Notes: a model not told the origin generated them from the letters alone. A stretch of DNA of 64,000 nt from Trichoplax adhaerens (GCF_000150275.1 NW_002060971.1:473487-537486); one strand, 5' to 3'; shown: positions 1-46,900, counted from the stretch's first letter. Program-made: numbers and translations.

Positions 1-3000
1 ATAATTAAATCATTCAGGAGATTTTAATTCTCACTTTTACACATTGTTAAGAAATTAGAAGCGGTATTTGGACTTATTGAATGTTGTCGTCTGACCAAAA
101 AAATAACACTAATTGTTTTACTTAAGTGTTATTCAGCTAATTTAGTTACTCTAAGATGAGTAATTATTTGATTGCCTGTGATTAGGCTTGGGAAAAATAA
201 TATTTCTGGTGCATATGATAATATTCACGCGAATTCTCTTGAAATTGAGATTTACTGTAGTCTCATTGGTCGTTATTCACTTCAGGACAATATTTAATGA
301 CCCTTTTTGCCTAAAGCAAGATAGGTGAGTCTAAATTAGAATCATTATGAAAAGTATTATAATATAAATTGTTTCAAATAACTAAGTTCGTCGCGTGCGA
401 CACTACATCTTACTAAATAATTCCATGAATTCTAAATAATATTGATTAAAGTCATAGAAGAGTATAAATATATGCCAGTATTGACTGAATTAGCATTAAA
501 TGAAAAAGTTATTAGTGCGAGTTCATGTATAAATAATACGATATTGCGAAATTATTATTAAAATGGTTGCAGAGATCATTTTGGTTTGTTAAATGCGGAC
601 ATTGGATTAGAGAGGAATTTAAAGATCAATTTTCTCAGTAAATTATTGACCTGGATAAATAATCTGCTATTTCCAGTGCATTGATAATAATTAATCAGTA
701 TTGCATATCGAAATCTATGATACATCTCTTAGATAGCAGTCCCATTAATAATCTAATTTTTATGCTTCAATACAGATATCAATAAATCTATTTTGTCGAT
801 GAATTAATGCGTACAAAGCTTTATACTATCTGTCGCATTATATTTATAAAATGGTACTTCTATTTTAAAAACTTTCTCACGCGGCTCCATTAATATCTTG
901 TAAACAGCTTGTTATAATTGTAGCCCTTGATGTATATCTATGTAAATGTGACTTGATATCGATGTACTCCGGTAAAGATTAAGGAATGAAGTAATATGTA
1001 TTTATGTAATCTTTACACGTTACGTTTATTGACTTCTATCCAAATCAAATTAGAACTACTCTTAGCAATGCAAGAGGTTATACACCAATAATGCTCTCCA
1101 CAATCGATATCAAGTACCTTGCTACATTGAGAGTATCCCTTAACACTAGAACCCTTCAAGAGCCTCTTCGTACGATGTGCACCATTATAAGTATGTTGTC
1201 TTTCGGCTAAAGGTTGGTTACAGATAAGTCAGATCAATTGATTGGATGTGGTTCTCTTATGATAATAAGTACCGATATAGCTACCCTGTCTTATGTTGTA
1301 CCGCAGGATGATATCCGTGCGTATTCGTAATAGTACTAAGTTAGAGTATACAACATTTACTGTATACTATACCAAATTTCAACACAGCTTTAACACCATC
1401 AATTTAATTTATGTTAATCCTGATCGAAAGTTACTTCTGGTTACATTTGGGGTGTAGAACTTTTAAAAAAATCTTAATAACCGGTAAAAGCCCAAATACT
1501 GCCCATTATCTTTATATGCTTGATATTGGATGTCACTTCTGCTATATAAAAAGATCTAATTTTAATAATTTGGATGAGGATCGCTTATGATATTACAATG
1601 TAGGAATTATAAAAGCTTTATCAGATCACTTAACTTAAACTAAAAAACTGCTGCATTTATTAAATCTGCTGACTACTTTGTCATGAATTTAATAGATATA
1701 TGCCATATCTACAGTGGAGTCTCATTTTTTATATTTGTTCGCTTTAAACTTAGTGAGCTCAAAGTATGGTGCCATACTTAGAGTTGATTGAAGATTGCGA
1801 TTATGCTGTGATATAGTATGATAATACTCATGTGGACAAGCGTAAATATCTAGATTTGAGCAATAAGGGTCTAAAAGACGTAAAATAAAGATAGATATTT
1901 GTGGTTTAGGTACTAGTACTATTGCTAATGTGACTAAAAGGCACGTTACTATTGCACGTGGATTTTAAAAGTAATTTATGACGGCATGAAAGGAGTAAAA
2001 TTGATTGCCTATTTCAAAAGCATCTGCGCTTAATAATGCTATTGGTTTATCTGTGACGAGTATTTATTTCTAAATAAGCTTTTTTACTAAATGCCAAGAT
2101 TTATATGTAGTGTTTACCACTTAACTGTACTGCCACGTTTTTTTCTAAAGATTTCATTAAACTAGTATTTTTCTTAGCATTATGCGTTTATTCGTGCAGT
2201 TAGTGTGATTCCATCATTTTATGAAAAATTTTTGAAGTTCTCATTTTATTAATTGGCGGTAACTTTAATTCTTTTTCGATAGATAGATTATAAATTGATA
2301 AGCTTGCTAGTTATATCAAGTCTCTGCTTTTCTAAAATACTTCTTATTTAAGTGAGAAGAAACCGTCAATATATTAGGTTACGGCAAGGAAGACAAAGAG
2401 GATGAAGGCTAGAATTAGAAAGAAACCCATATAGATGTATAAATTTATACATATATGCTTCATTTCGTAATCTTAATCTGCGTGTGTGCAAGCTTTATTA
2501 TATTCGTAAACCGATAAATCAACTAGTTTTAACTTCTATTTAGAGTTTTATCATGGAGTGATGTCCGTGATACTGTATTGATTTTGTTTACCATTAGTTG
2601 CAGATGGGCTTTAGAAGCATGTCAATAATTTATCATACTTCAGCTTCCATGTAAATAAATCAATGCGGTTGTACAATAATACTGCACAATCCTAACTATT
2701 CAAATCAATTATATTTAGGTTGTAACTATAGAACTAATCACTGTCTAAAGAGAATCACTTTGTATAAATTATTATTGCTTTTATGCAATCAAATAAAGCA
2801 TAAAAAAGTCGGTTGTATGACAAAGATTGATATAAATTTTATCCTAATAGTAATCCAATATCAAATCGGACTAAGTTTATCCTTCATGAATGAAATTTAT
2901 CTACCCTGATTGTTATTTATTAATTGTATAGATCAAATATTAAATCTATTAATAACAGTATTCAAACTTTGCTTAATCCGATTACATTTAAAGGTAAAAG

Positions 3001-6000
3001 AGTAGATGATTATATCTAGATTTGCTGTCACAAGCCAATAGGAAGGGTTTAGCGAACTGTAGTAGCTTATTTGCATGATTAGGTCAGGTAGTTCATTAGT
3101 TTCGTCATGCTTGCACGCGATCCTGTAATAATAACAGAAAAGATAAATACCGTAAAAACACTGTAAAAAAGGCAAAAAAATCCTATTTTTTACGTTTATG
3201 TGAGAGATATGATGGCATTTGGGTAATAGGTTGATAAGTTGTGCAATAGTATAGTCATAAGAATATGGATTGATAATATTTGGTGGAATAAATATCTAAT
3301 TACAGTGCATCATTGGATATACATGATTAGATATTTTGTTCCCATTTCTTTCCAGATATTGGTAGCCGTAGCAAATTGCTTATTTCGCAAGGAATAAAAG
3401 TTGCGTTAAAATTGATTATGTCGGGCTCATTGTTTTCTTGAAAAATCTGGAGATTGTGCACGCGATACTTCAAATGCAATTTTTCAAAATATTGAATAGG
3501 TTATGATATCTAAGTATTCTCCTATATGGATTACCATCATATGTAATGCGATGGGTATAAATTCTAGCTGTGAATTTTGCACTAATTTTGTAATCCATTT
3601 CTTCCCTTACTCCTAACGGATGGCTTACAAATATTTCAATTTTATATTTCATGCTACTTACGAAGCAAAACTGTAATTCGAGTGACGTACATTACTTCTA
3701 TGGTATTATTTTAAAATACCTACGGATATCAGCTGAATGTTACTTCTAGCTTAATAGATTTCGGATCTGTAATATAATAAGACTTTTAAGCTATGAGATT
3801 GCTGATGTTTCAAAATGCCAAATTCAAGTTTCACAATAGGCATTAGAAGCTATTTAATTTCATCGCTCTGTAGATCCATGTTAGTATTTTACTTCGAGTA
3901 GATAAGGTTGCTTCGAAAATCTTCATAATATCGGCGGGAAAGAATTTTTCTCATACTAGATTATGATTCTGTATTTTTTATTTCTATCTATCTAAAGAGA
4001 TAATAGAAGAACTATTTTATTAAAAAAATTTCAAAATACCAATATGATAGATGAGTATAATAAATAATTTTATATCTACCTCATTCGAAATAGTTATTTT
4101 CCGTACATTGTTCTAGTTAAACAAAGAAGCCTTTACCTATTCATATAGATAGATCGTGTGACCATAATTACATAGGAAATGCAGATTGAACTATATTACC
4201 GGCATTTGCTAAGTTGAAGAATTATAGAAAAATGGGTTGATTTTATTACTTGAATTATTAGCATATTTAATAATTAAAATCTTATGCCTTAACATACATT
4301 TATATTTATAGGATTAAAAAATATAGCGATTATATAATTAACTTGATAGACGAAATGCAGAATTTAAAAGCTCCGTCTACCATATCAATCAAATATAATT
4401 TTAGAGCAACGATGTTCTACTGAAAGATACAATGTAGGTGAAAGATGGTAGATAAAATGATCTTAAAATAGAAAATTTATCATTTTCTAGTCGATATAAA
4501 TTTAGATTTCATCGTCAAATTAATCTCGTAAAAACAATGAGACCATGTAAAATTTCTTCACGTGTCATAACTGTAAGCGTGACCAGTATTTCCTGTATAT
4601 TGGATGCTTTGAGTAAGGTCTTTATATAATGGTAACCAAGTAAATGAGAAAAATAGGTAAATCTTATTGATGTCATGTTAATAAATTTTAAGAATGAAAA
4701 CGTACAATAGTCAGCAAATGATTAAGGAATTCCCTATGTTGCATCGCATATTAATAGATGCCATAGATATTCGTAAACTCAGATTCCACGATATTACGCT
4801 TTCAAATTAATAATCTTGGAAACTTTTATAGGGTTAATAGACTGTCCAAAAAGGTTAAAAAATTGCAATGTTAAAGTTAGCGAAAAATCTTCAGACTAAG
4901 TCCATTGAAGATGGATTATTGAATAGAATACCAATAATTTGTTAGGGTGATCTAAGAGAAGATGAGAAAAGCTCCACTAATGATAATTTTCATTAAGATA
5001 GTAAAATACAAAACAAAATCTTAGGAAATACTATAGAATGTTATCGATTCTTTTTAGCTTTCTGTAAGGGATTTATATACTTTCTTATGACATTATCACC
5101 TCTTAATTTCCTACTTACTAATCTATCTATTAAAGATGATCATCGAATTTACTGATAATATTTTTCTGTTAGATTTTCCCTATCTTTTATATTCATGATC
5201 TCACATAATCGAATTGTACAGTCTGCCATTTCTAATATGGAGGTTAAACTAAAAAGTGCGGTACCGTAACCGCTTATTTAGCACCAACATTAATAAACAA
5301 GTTTAAAAATACGGTTGCTTACAGTTCTATTTTGAAAATGAGTAATACTTTTCACCAACCTGTGTATAAAAAGTACAGAATCTTGTATTTGTAGCAGTGA
5401 AAGAATCACGAATGCCAATTTGACGTTTTGCTGCAGCGAACATAAGATATCTGAAGTAATGAGAAAATATTTTCTTTTTACTGTAATGTGAAAACAAAAA
5501 GTAGAATTAAAAATTTCAAATTACCATGTTAATAACTTACCGGTACTCTTTTATACTGTTATAATTGATTAGCTCTGTACGATATATTTAGTAATATGTG
5601 TTGTAAGTGAAAACTTGCTACAATGCAGCCAATAATTTATACAAATATTTAAAGATACAATGAAGCCGTGGATATGTACTTTAGTTAATGTTTATTCTTC
5701 TATAATCTTATTTAGTAATTTTGAATTTGCAAGATTAACAAATGGACAAGGCAAAGAAATAATATTCTAAAGAAGCATATCCAAAAATTTATGCTTACTT
5801 TTGAAAATATTTCTCTATTTAAGATGATATGGTGTAATTAACTCTATGAAACTGACCCGTAACATCATTCAACTCATAATTAAAATAGCATGGACATAAG
5901 ACTGTTTAATTTGATCTATTTAATCGATAAGAGTTTCTATTCCTAAGAATTGTATTATTTTATTCTATAATTTACGTCCTTGCCGAACTTCACTCATGTG

Positions 6001-6430
6001 CGGTTAGGAAATAGTCAAAATTAGCTGACCAATATGTTTAATAAATTTATATGCTTAGAATGATTACGATATTGGAAATATAATCTCTATGTTCTTAAAT
6101 AATATAGCTACTAACTAATGGTTTTGAAACCATCTACTTTGTCTACATATTGAAGACATTAAACAAGACGAAAATATAATCTACAATTCACGAATACACG
6201 GAAGTGAAAAAATTTAAGATTATTACAATAATTTGATCGTAGGTATATGATTAGATCAAGTTAACAATTTTGAAGTGCTTAATGAAACCATTCTAAATCG
6301 ATAATATTCTTTCTAAATTATACTTGCACAGGTTAAAAGATTTACTACTTAAATTATCTCATCAATGCCCATAAATATATTAGCTTTGATTCTAATTTAA
6401 CAGACTTCGAATAAACATTGCTCTATAACA
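1..6430. other. Intergenic region, no gene seen
   Basis: AT-rich sequence with stop codons throughout all frames. The longest open frames here are 60-80 codons, of low complexity, and without recognisable domains or splice-flanked continuity. The right-hand end is the downstream flank of the giant minus-strand gene. I see no RNA gene or transposon termini. Confidence 0.5.
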
Positions 6431-6436
6431 TTTAAT
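6431..6436 (-). terminator. Possible poly(A) signal (ATTAAA) of the giant matrix gene
   Basis: On the minus strand an ATTAAA hexamer lies about 45 nt past the stop codon at 6481. It is the commonest variant of AATAAA. In such AT-rich DNA the hexamer is expected by chance, so this is only a candidate. The next exact AATAAA on this strand is roughly 500 nt further on. Confidence 0.3.
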
Positions 6437-6480
6437 ACTGTACTTTTCAATTAAAGATACTGAATGCATGATTCTATTCT

Positions 6481-38091
<31,611 letters not shown>

Positions 38092-41000
38092 ACCAGTATA
38101 TATTAAAATGATATCTGCCAACCATCCAAAAATGATGGTGAAACTAATTTTAGCAATCTTTAACGCTTTCAATTTATACTGCTAACTGATGTAACATTTA
38201 TTTGTCATATAAATATTATGGACTCAGATGTTAACAAATACTGGCATTCTCTTCTCACAAATCAATGCCATGCATTAATAGATCAAGATAATGCGACAAT
38301 AGCATTAATTATAAGGACTTTTTTTGTTTACATACTTATCTATTGTAATCTTAAATTAAAATGAAAGAATATTTGTCTATGAATAAAGTACCTTTATGCT
38401 AAATGAATAAGTATTACTTACGACTTACTTTAAATTGTACAACTATTAAATATTTTATAACTGATAAAACTTTGATCTCAATGGAGGACGATGTGGTGAA
38501 GTAATGAGAAATAACTAAGATTTTCCTAAGACAATTTTATAATTTATTTACTGCGATCTAGAACTAGGGCGTAATTATGCTACAAAAGGCGATCGAAAAT
38601 ACCCAACTGAGATTTGAAAGTACCAGTATTAAATTTAGAACAAAAATTGATGTAGCTGCATAACTCTTTTATTTAATAACAACTCCCTTGTGTTAAGAGC
38701 TAGTGCTACATGACTGCCTTTAGCAAACACGTCAATCAATTAGTAATAATAGCGGAAGGCTAACTTGGATAGAGTCAAGGCTTGATAGTCTAAGAGTAGG
38801 ATAATAAGAAAATTAACACTTTGTTTCTATTCTATCACGGAGCCGATGACGCAAACATAATTTTAATGACGAATTACAATGCTTGTTTTCGTTTGGCCTA
38901 GCCTGAAAAAGGTAATACGAATTCCTATCAATATTTTCTATACTTTTAAATTACTCGATTTTGTTAATAATATTTGTAAACATGCAAAAGGAAATAGTAT
39001 ATAGACTTTTTTTGACAGTTGCGAAGGAAAAATTTTCCACAACAGGACACTCTGCGACGTCTTCGAAAGATTTAACTCTCATCGAAACCTTAATATGTCG
39101 CCAATATTCCGGTGAAGTATTTTAAAATCAGTTGAATCATTGCTTTCTCATTTATATCATATAGATGACCGATACAATTATAAATTTATTATTAACTTTC
39201 ATTTTGGATGGCGGCTAACGATAAATAATGTTCATCAAAAAAGAGTCGAAGTGTTTGAGCTTATGCATGTGAAGACTGTCTGTCATTGTTGGCAGGTTTA
39301 GTGACGTAGAGCTAATTTATCAAATTAAGATGCCAAATTTAGCTGTACATCGCGTCCACAATTTAACTTTTTGCCAGGGATCCATTATTCGTATAAACAA
39401 TATGAATTTTCATTATTTAATTCAAAAATCTTACTTTACAAAGCAATCCTATGTAACTGTTTAGGCAACCTACTTTTATAGGCTTAAATAGATTTTCCTT
39501 TGGCGATAATCGAATTTTAACTTTTGCTGCAAAATGATAAGATATGATTTTTATACATCCTTTAAGCGATAATTTTCCCATGTTTATTTGATTTTAGTAA
39601 TAATATGATGATCTTATAAAGATCTTGAATAAAAGATAGAATAATTTTAATAAGAAATATTGCCTGAAATAGTGAACATATCTAAATTGTTTTCATTATC
39701 GGATACATGTGTTGATGTTGTTATAGTACTAAGATAGCATATTCTGCATGCAAATTCTACTCACAAACATCGTCTATATTTGTAATGTATTGCCATATCT
39801 GAAAATGTATACAATGTAAAAATTTTTGTATTCTGTCTGTACCGCAGATGAATGCTTTTCTCTCTACATGATGATATTGTTTCAGTTCTGAGAAAAGGTG
39901 CTGTGCATAAATACGTTAGTCATAAATATGGTCTATAATTGTGTATTGCTTATTGAACATAAGTAGAAGGATCTGGTTGTACTCTTCACTTCTTTGTTTA
40001 TGTCTTCCGAGTTAGTGAAAGCAGAGTATCTCATGTGTCTACTAAGATTGTGCTGTGATTGTTTCTTTATCTCTTCTAATAAGATAGCTCTGTAAATTGC
40101 TCATCATGTTATCATGCTTACGTATTTTTCCTGAAGTGTCATTAAGCCTAATGTGGTAATAATTTGATATTGAACTTGTTCACTGGTGTATGGCAACGTG
40201 CGGGGAGAATATGTTTTATCTTATGCACATGGCTGTCTCTATCTTCAATAGATAATTACTAGGGCTGGTAAATCAAGCTAACTGTTGTTGTGTATTAAGT
40301 ATTTAAGCAAGAGTTAATTCATTATATCATATTCATTTAAGCAGTGAATAGTTTCGGCCGATAGACAGAAACAGTTTAGTATTGTTAATATTGCAGTTTT
40401 TATAATATACTTACGACAGTAGAATGTAAACGTAGTCCAGTAATAGATGTATACGGGCTTCTATTTGACTCTGAAACTTTTTGTGATCCTAGAATGTAAA
40501 CAGCAATTAAGATTTGTGAGATTAGAGCATGAAATTAAAATATTAAGTTAGAGTGCTAATTTCACACATCTGTTGTTCAAAAATATGACGTGAAAAATCA
40601 TAGGACGCTTGTAAGAGCAGATTCCAATAATAGCTTGACAAAGATCCATTGATTACAACTTTATTTTAGATTATTAATTTTAGATAATGAGTCAGGCGCT
40701 TTTGATTATTGACTAATATTGTATAGATTCGTAATGAAATAGTTTAGGTTAACCATTGGCTAGATATTTCTTTCTTCAGTAAGAATATAATTTGCAGATG
40801 TGTTTGTCATAGAGATATGTAATGCATTATTAAATGTGATGATAGCTGCCATGCGATAGAAATGCTGGTCGATCTAGGTATAAGAATTGTATCCGTAAGC
40901 GTATATAGATATTTTTTGGAATTGTCTGGTGGTAGATTTGCTGCAACTATGGGTATGAATATATATGTAATGGAGTTGAATAAGAAAGCCTCGATTTATT

Positions 41001-43285
41001 GGCATACGTATAAAATTAGATAGCTAAAGAATTAAAGTTCCACAGCTGTCTTCTTTTTGTAAGAAGAAATTATCAGTGGCTGTAATCTGTCCACATTTCA
41101 CTTGATGTATAATCTCACAGCTAAAATTTATCATATAGATTTTAAAATACTATAATCTCTAAGAGATATGATTGTTTTAAATGACATTCCTGTTGATCTG
41201 TATCTTTATCATATTCTGATTGCCTGAGCAAACTCAAAAGTCTTACTTAAAAGTCATTAGTTATAGGAATTCGCTTTACTATTAAGTTGCAAAGGCATTG
41301 ACGTTTCAACAAAGAATATCCAGATATTGATTTTCAACTCATCAAACAAAAAATGAACATTTATGCATAGACATGATTCTCATCAGTGTATATCCTTATT
41401 TCAGAATATCACTCAATATACTGTATAAATATTATAGAGTTAAAAATATCGAGAAAAGATTGAATTTTATTATAGCTTCGAATATTACTGAATAATATTG
41501 TTTCAATAAAATAATAATAATTATAAATGAAAAATTTCTACCATTAGAATTGAATTAGTGAAGCTTGTCAGGTGATTACTAAATTACGATATTATATTAC
41601 TGTTGTTAATTTGTATTAATTAATTTTCTCATTAAGTATCTTGCTGGTTCAGTTAATTCTTAAGCATTACAGCAAAATTCTTTGATCTATAACGGTTAAT
41701 ATGACATTCTTATTCTCTTTATGAATACCGAGAAAGCTGATTTATATAGAAATAGCAGTAAAATAATTTATTGTGTTCGCGTTTAACTAGATATATTGTT
41801 GCTCAGTTCTTCAGAGCTCTGAAAAAGTTATTGGTGGTTATCTACTGAAGAAAAATATTTAGATGCACTCAATAAACAATTACAGTCACTAAAATCGATG
41901 ATCAAAATATGCGATGTTACAAATATACAAGCAAAAACATTATTTAAATTTTTTGGAGCTGCAGATAGCATAAAATTTATATAATTAACTTGTCTAATGG
42001 AATTGTTTAAGCCCGAAATAACTCTAACACGTAATCATGACTGTAGTGAAGACAATTCTTAAGGGTCCACAGCAAATCAGACTAACTGGATTTAAAACCT
42101 GAATTTAGTTTTGTTGCAATAAAACCAACCGCAACTGTATTTACAACAAACAATGAACAAGAAGAACTGCCGATCTACTCGTCCCATATGCTTATAAAAC
42201 TTAGCGCATGACCTATTTAGTAATGTTTATAACACTATCACGCATTCACGTGCTAAGCACGGGCATAGAATTACCATATATTTCCGGGGCACGAGCAACT
42301 AATTGCATTAATCTACGCAAGTATCATTGCCTACAGTAATGCATATAAGTAATTCAATACTTAATTAAGAATTTAACTTAAGAACTAAACTCACGGCATT
42401 ATAATGACAAATGTGTGACAGATGGCTTCAACAGAAATTGCTATTTAATTCTATTGTAGTAGTAACAAATGACTCCTTAATTATATTTACCCCGTTCAAT
42501 TTTAAGCTCAATGTTCTGTAATATGGGTATTTTGTCACAGCTATGCGATTAAATTCGAATCCATTTAATCTATATTAGTTTTTTAAAGATCTAGTGACGG
42601 TAGACAATTGAAAAAAACACAGAATAAAATCAAAATAATCAATGAAAGTTAAACAAAGTAAGCTTTCGATAGATTAGTAAAAGTATTTCTTTTATTAGTT
42701 ATGGTGCAAGTGATTAGAATAATATAAAGATATACCGATTAGTTATAAGATTATCCCGGCTTTATATTCAAAATAACTTAATTCTTTACGATAAAGATAA
42801 TCAAAATATGTGGCCTACTACCAAGACTGAATAAATGTTTAATTAGTCTGATCACATGAATATTTACCATTGTGCATATATAACTATGTAAGCAGGCATG
42901 AACTTAAAAGCGTTTCCGATTAAAATGCCAAAACGGCGACAGAACCTTTTTCCTTATATGATTTAGCTTTAAATAACCACTTAATCCAATATTTTGGAAT
43001 GCGACCGAAAATAGCAGTATAACAGTTCGCGTATCCCATATTTTGGTCTAAGCAAATACGATTAATAGACTATGATTACACTGGAAATGTGTTGGTAAGC
43101 AAATTGAAACAAATACAATATTCAAAAGCAAGAACAGTACGAAATTTAATAGCAATGCAGTTGGACTAAATTTTAACTTGTGATAAAGTCTTAGATGCTC
43201 TAAAAAAGTTCAAAGTAAAAATTGCAAGTATATCAATTATTCAATAGGTAGTATGCGCTTGGTATCCCTGCTGCCTAAGCTTGAG
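38092..43285. other. Intergenic region between the matrix gene and the GPCR gene
   Basis: About 5.2 kb holding the 5' flank of the giant gene and the 3' flank of the receptor. I saw no open frame with a domain, no splice-linked exons and no transposon ends on either strand. The promoter of the giant gene should lie near 38.1-38.6 kb, but I cannot identify a specific element. Confidence 0.45.
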
Positions 43286-43291
43286 TTTATT
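43286..43291 (-). terminator. Poly(A) signal AATAAA of the GABA-B-like receptor
   Basis: An exact AATAAA on the minus strand about 120 nt downstream of the receptor stop codon at 43412-43414. The spacing fits a short 3' UTR. The motif is frequent by chance in AT-rich DNA. Confidence 0.45.
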
Positions 43292-43380
43292 TCATATACT
43301 GCTGAGAAACATTTCTATTCAAATGTGCATATAGTAAAATAATGCGTAGTTTCATCAGCATTACGGATGGTAGCAAATTT

Positions 43381-43429
43381 GAAGCAAAATTGTACTTTGC
43401 AAAATTGTACTTTAGTACAATTTTGCTTC
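43381..43429. repeat. Hairpin-forming inverted repeat across the receptor stop codon
   Basis: Arm 43381-43396 (gaagcaaaattgtact) is the exact reverse complement of 43414-43429, a 16-bp perfect stem with a 17-nt loop. Part of the left arm is also repeated directly at 43399-43411. The stem pairs the last codons (AEAKLY-stop) with the start of the 3' UTR. Confidence 0.85.
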
Positions 43430-43964
43430 TGCTGCTTCACTAGTTTGAAATCGAACTGTTGGCTGTTGCTGATGGCTAGCAGTAGGCTTAGGGGAATCAC
43501 ATTCTTTCTTTAATGGCTGTTTACGACCAGGAAGCTGATTTATGATACCAGTTATTTTGCTAGCTGCTGAGTTATGATGACTACTAAGTTGAGATATACT
43601 TGCATTGGATTGATTGGATGACTTTTCGCGATCGCTTAATTTCAGTAAATTCGCCTAGTAAAGGCGATAGATCGATGATATTATGATAGATGATAGATCG
43701 TTATGATATTATCAATAAACGTATTACTGTAGATGTGTATTTTTAATGCAAAAAATAGGATTTATATTCAAAATGATGACTGTAATCTATGCATTTGTGT
43801 AGATAAAACAGTTATCTTACAATATTCATGGCAGCTGGAGAGTCAGTAAAGTGTTGTTCGGATTCTGGCGATTTAAGAGATGGATCTGAACCATCCTCTT
43901 CGTCTTCGGCATACTCACTATGTTGAACATGATGATCTAATCCTAATTTTAAAATATCTAAAAT
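43412..43964 (-). CDS. Exons 15-16 of the receptor: cytoplasmic tail
   Basis: Residues about 717-844. The tail starts ILDILKLGLDHHVQHSEYAE, then an acidic EDEEDGSDPS stretch and a Ser/Gln/His-rich region, ending AEAKLY. I see no heptad pattern like the coiled coil that pairs vertebrate GABA-B1 and B2, nor a clear RxR retention motif. The stop is TAA at 43412-43414. Confidence 0.75.
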
Positions 43965-46900
43965 CTGCAAGGAAAGTCCATTGGAATATAGTTAACTACG
44001 CATGTAAAAAATATTTGAATGATTTCATACATACTATATTTGATTCGATATTTTAACAAATTTTTAAATTTACAGTAATTGATGAATTTTCTAATCTATT
44101 AAAAATCTAAATTTTATTCAAAACGGTCTGTAGGCAAAATGTGATAGCGCATGTACTAAATGTACATCACCAACGTTCTTGTTTAGTTAGGTTCATTATC
44201 GTAAACTAACTCACTTAAATATCGAGACTTATCCGTGATTGTATATTTACTACACAAAGTAGAGCTATGAAAGAATCAGTTTTTAAATGAAGTGTTTCTT
44301 AATCTTAGAGTTACAGTCATACATACATTAATTTTTACGAAGTATATAGGCTACTGTAGACTTACTTGAGGTATGTAGATTAAACCAGCGACAATACTGC
44401 TGTTTAAGATCACCATTAAGGTTAATGGTAAGTAGATATTCTGATTTATTAATTGAAAATATTTAACGATAGCAAAAGTAATGGCCGAAGAAATTGTAAT
44501 AAAAACATTAGCAGCAATGACAAAGCGAACATAGGCCGAACCAAGAAATTTCTTAGAAATGCTTCTGCAACACCAACATAGGTATAAACCCCAAAAGAAG
44601 TGCAAGCTTTTATAAGCCAAGATGCAATATAACCAATATTGATAATCGCGTGAGCGGCACACATGATATTGATAAACTAGGGTTTGATTAAATGATCGCT
44701 GTAATAAAGTAAACTAAAGCTTAATACTGAATAAAACATATTAACACTTAAAGAACAGATGCATGAATTCTATTTTTAAAAAGGCTTAAATTTTACGTTA
44801 AAAAAATTTTTATTAAATCATTTGTAAATGTTACCTCAATACTGATAACTTGTAGTTCTGACTGCAGAGGTACTTTATTTTGCCAAGCAGCAAGTACTGT
44901 CACATCGACCATTACGCTCATAAAGACGATCTGAAATAATTTTCTTCCACGTGGAATCTTGTTAAAGAAAAAAATTGTTTATATTATGTAAAGGCAAAAA
45001 ATTTGATATTATTTGAGCACTAAGTCGACTGAGCTTGAGTATTCTGATAAGTGATTGACTAGTCTGTGAATTGGCTCATGAAGAGATGGCATAAATTTGT
45101 AACCCTTGCCTTTGATTGAGAGGATCGATTAATTTTACGGTAGGCCCATAATCTTGCAAATATAGACGAATAAACAATTGAAAAGCCGATCATCAGAGTC
45201 CATGCACGGGCCTATAAAAAATATTACAATATTTCAACAAATTCAACATGCAAACCATAATTAGTCTCTAGATATGCAAGCTATCAAATAAAGAGAGGTT
45301 TCTCTAGATAAAGTTGTACAGACAGCTTCTATATGCAACGAACTCGCTATTCGTTACATCTTTAATATTGTAGATAATATTAGTTTCGTAAGATTTTTGA
45401 TAGCTAAAAGTATACGAATTCAATCTTGAATAATTAATAAGTATCAAGTATTTAATAACTTGCCTGACAAATTGTCTTGTAAGATTCATCCGATCGATGA
45501 ATGCAGCCCAATAAAATGTTGATGTAAAGTATTATATTGCCAGCAACAATTAAATAATTTAAAATTGAGCTAAAGCCACTTGTAACGCTAGAATGATGCA
45601 ATTAAAAGAACAATTACTGAAGAAGTTGTTATGATATTTCATTCACGGACTATATTTGATTATGCGATTAAGGCTATTTAGCTAGAAAAATTGAAAATTT
45701 AAAGTTTAGATAAGTTAAGCATCAATGAAAGACTATAATTAATTATAATCTGTATTCTCAATGCGCATTAACTCTAAACAAAATCATTCGTATAATTTTT
45801 TGTATTCACCTATGATTTTGACAGCGATACAAGAAAGCTACCAATAAAGCGTTAATTACAATACTAGATCCTGCTAGAACTTCTGCTGTAAGTGTAACGG
45901 CCCGCGTATGGTTGAAAACTATCGTTGAATTGATGAAGACGTCGGAAGGCGGATGTTTATCTATTAACATAATTAGTATTAACCAATGATCATTGATGCT
46001 CTTATGCTCCATATTTACTTTACTACTAAAGAGATAAATTACATTATTAGGCCATAATTTATTGTATGGCCTCAGTAGACTAATGCAAATGGAATAGATG
46101 AGAAGCGAAGTTTTGCGATAACTCTGGAAATGGATTGAATATTTGTTGTAACTCTTGCCTAAACCCAATTAACATAAATAAGGTCTTGCGAATATGGAAT
46201 AGAGCCTAAAGATTAATTATATAATAACTATGGTATATTTCAGAAATTTTCGATAGTCATTTAAAGGTACGGAATGTGTCTTATCAAATATAGACTGATA
46301 CTCGATATCAGTTAATAGGATTTGCTTTGTCCTACAGTCAACTGAAATCACACATCGATAATATTTATAATTTGTCACAATCAATAATATAATAAATCGT
46401 TTATATTTTTATAAATCGCACAGGGTTTAAGAACTCATTCATTAGTTTTATTTGATAACTGAGAGCTCTTTCTTATGGTACCTTGTTGAAACTGTGCCAA
46501 TGTTAAACTATACGAGATTGATACGGACAAATTTTTTCAATCATGTCTGTGAACTATTGACTCAATAATCTAATTCTGCAATCTTTTACTTGATATAAGC
46601 GAAATAGCACTGTAGGGTATAGTGTACAAACTCTTCGGTTTGAATTATTGCAAACAGTAAACGATTTGCTGTATGCATGTGATAGTCAAAATATAAAAAA
46701 ATTGATCATACCAGGAAATGTCCAACTATTCAGCCAAGTGATATGGTTAGTATTCAAGTGAAAGATTCCAACTTGGGAACTGATTTGTCCTACATATACA
46801 AATAACCGTAGCATGACTGAGAAAAAAAAGCTTTGATATCTATTAGTGATGCTGTAAAGTAATTAGAACCGATCCAATTGCTAGCGATATTCCACTGAGC

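Noticed and set aside
42545-42570. tRNA B-box-like string (ttcgaatcc)
   Set aside because: No matching A box or cloverleaf stems around it.
44351-44676. Alternative acceptor (CTAG|TTTATC at 44676) for receptor exon 14
   Set aside because: It puts the exon out of phase with exon 13; the acceptor at 44698/44699 keeps phase 0 and yields the expected loop before the conserved Cys.
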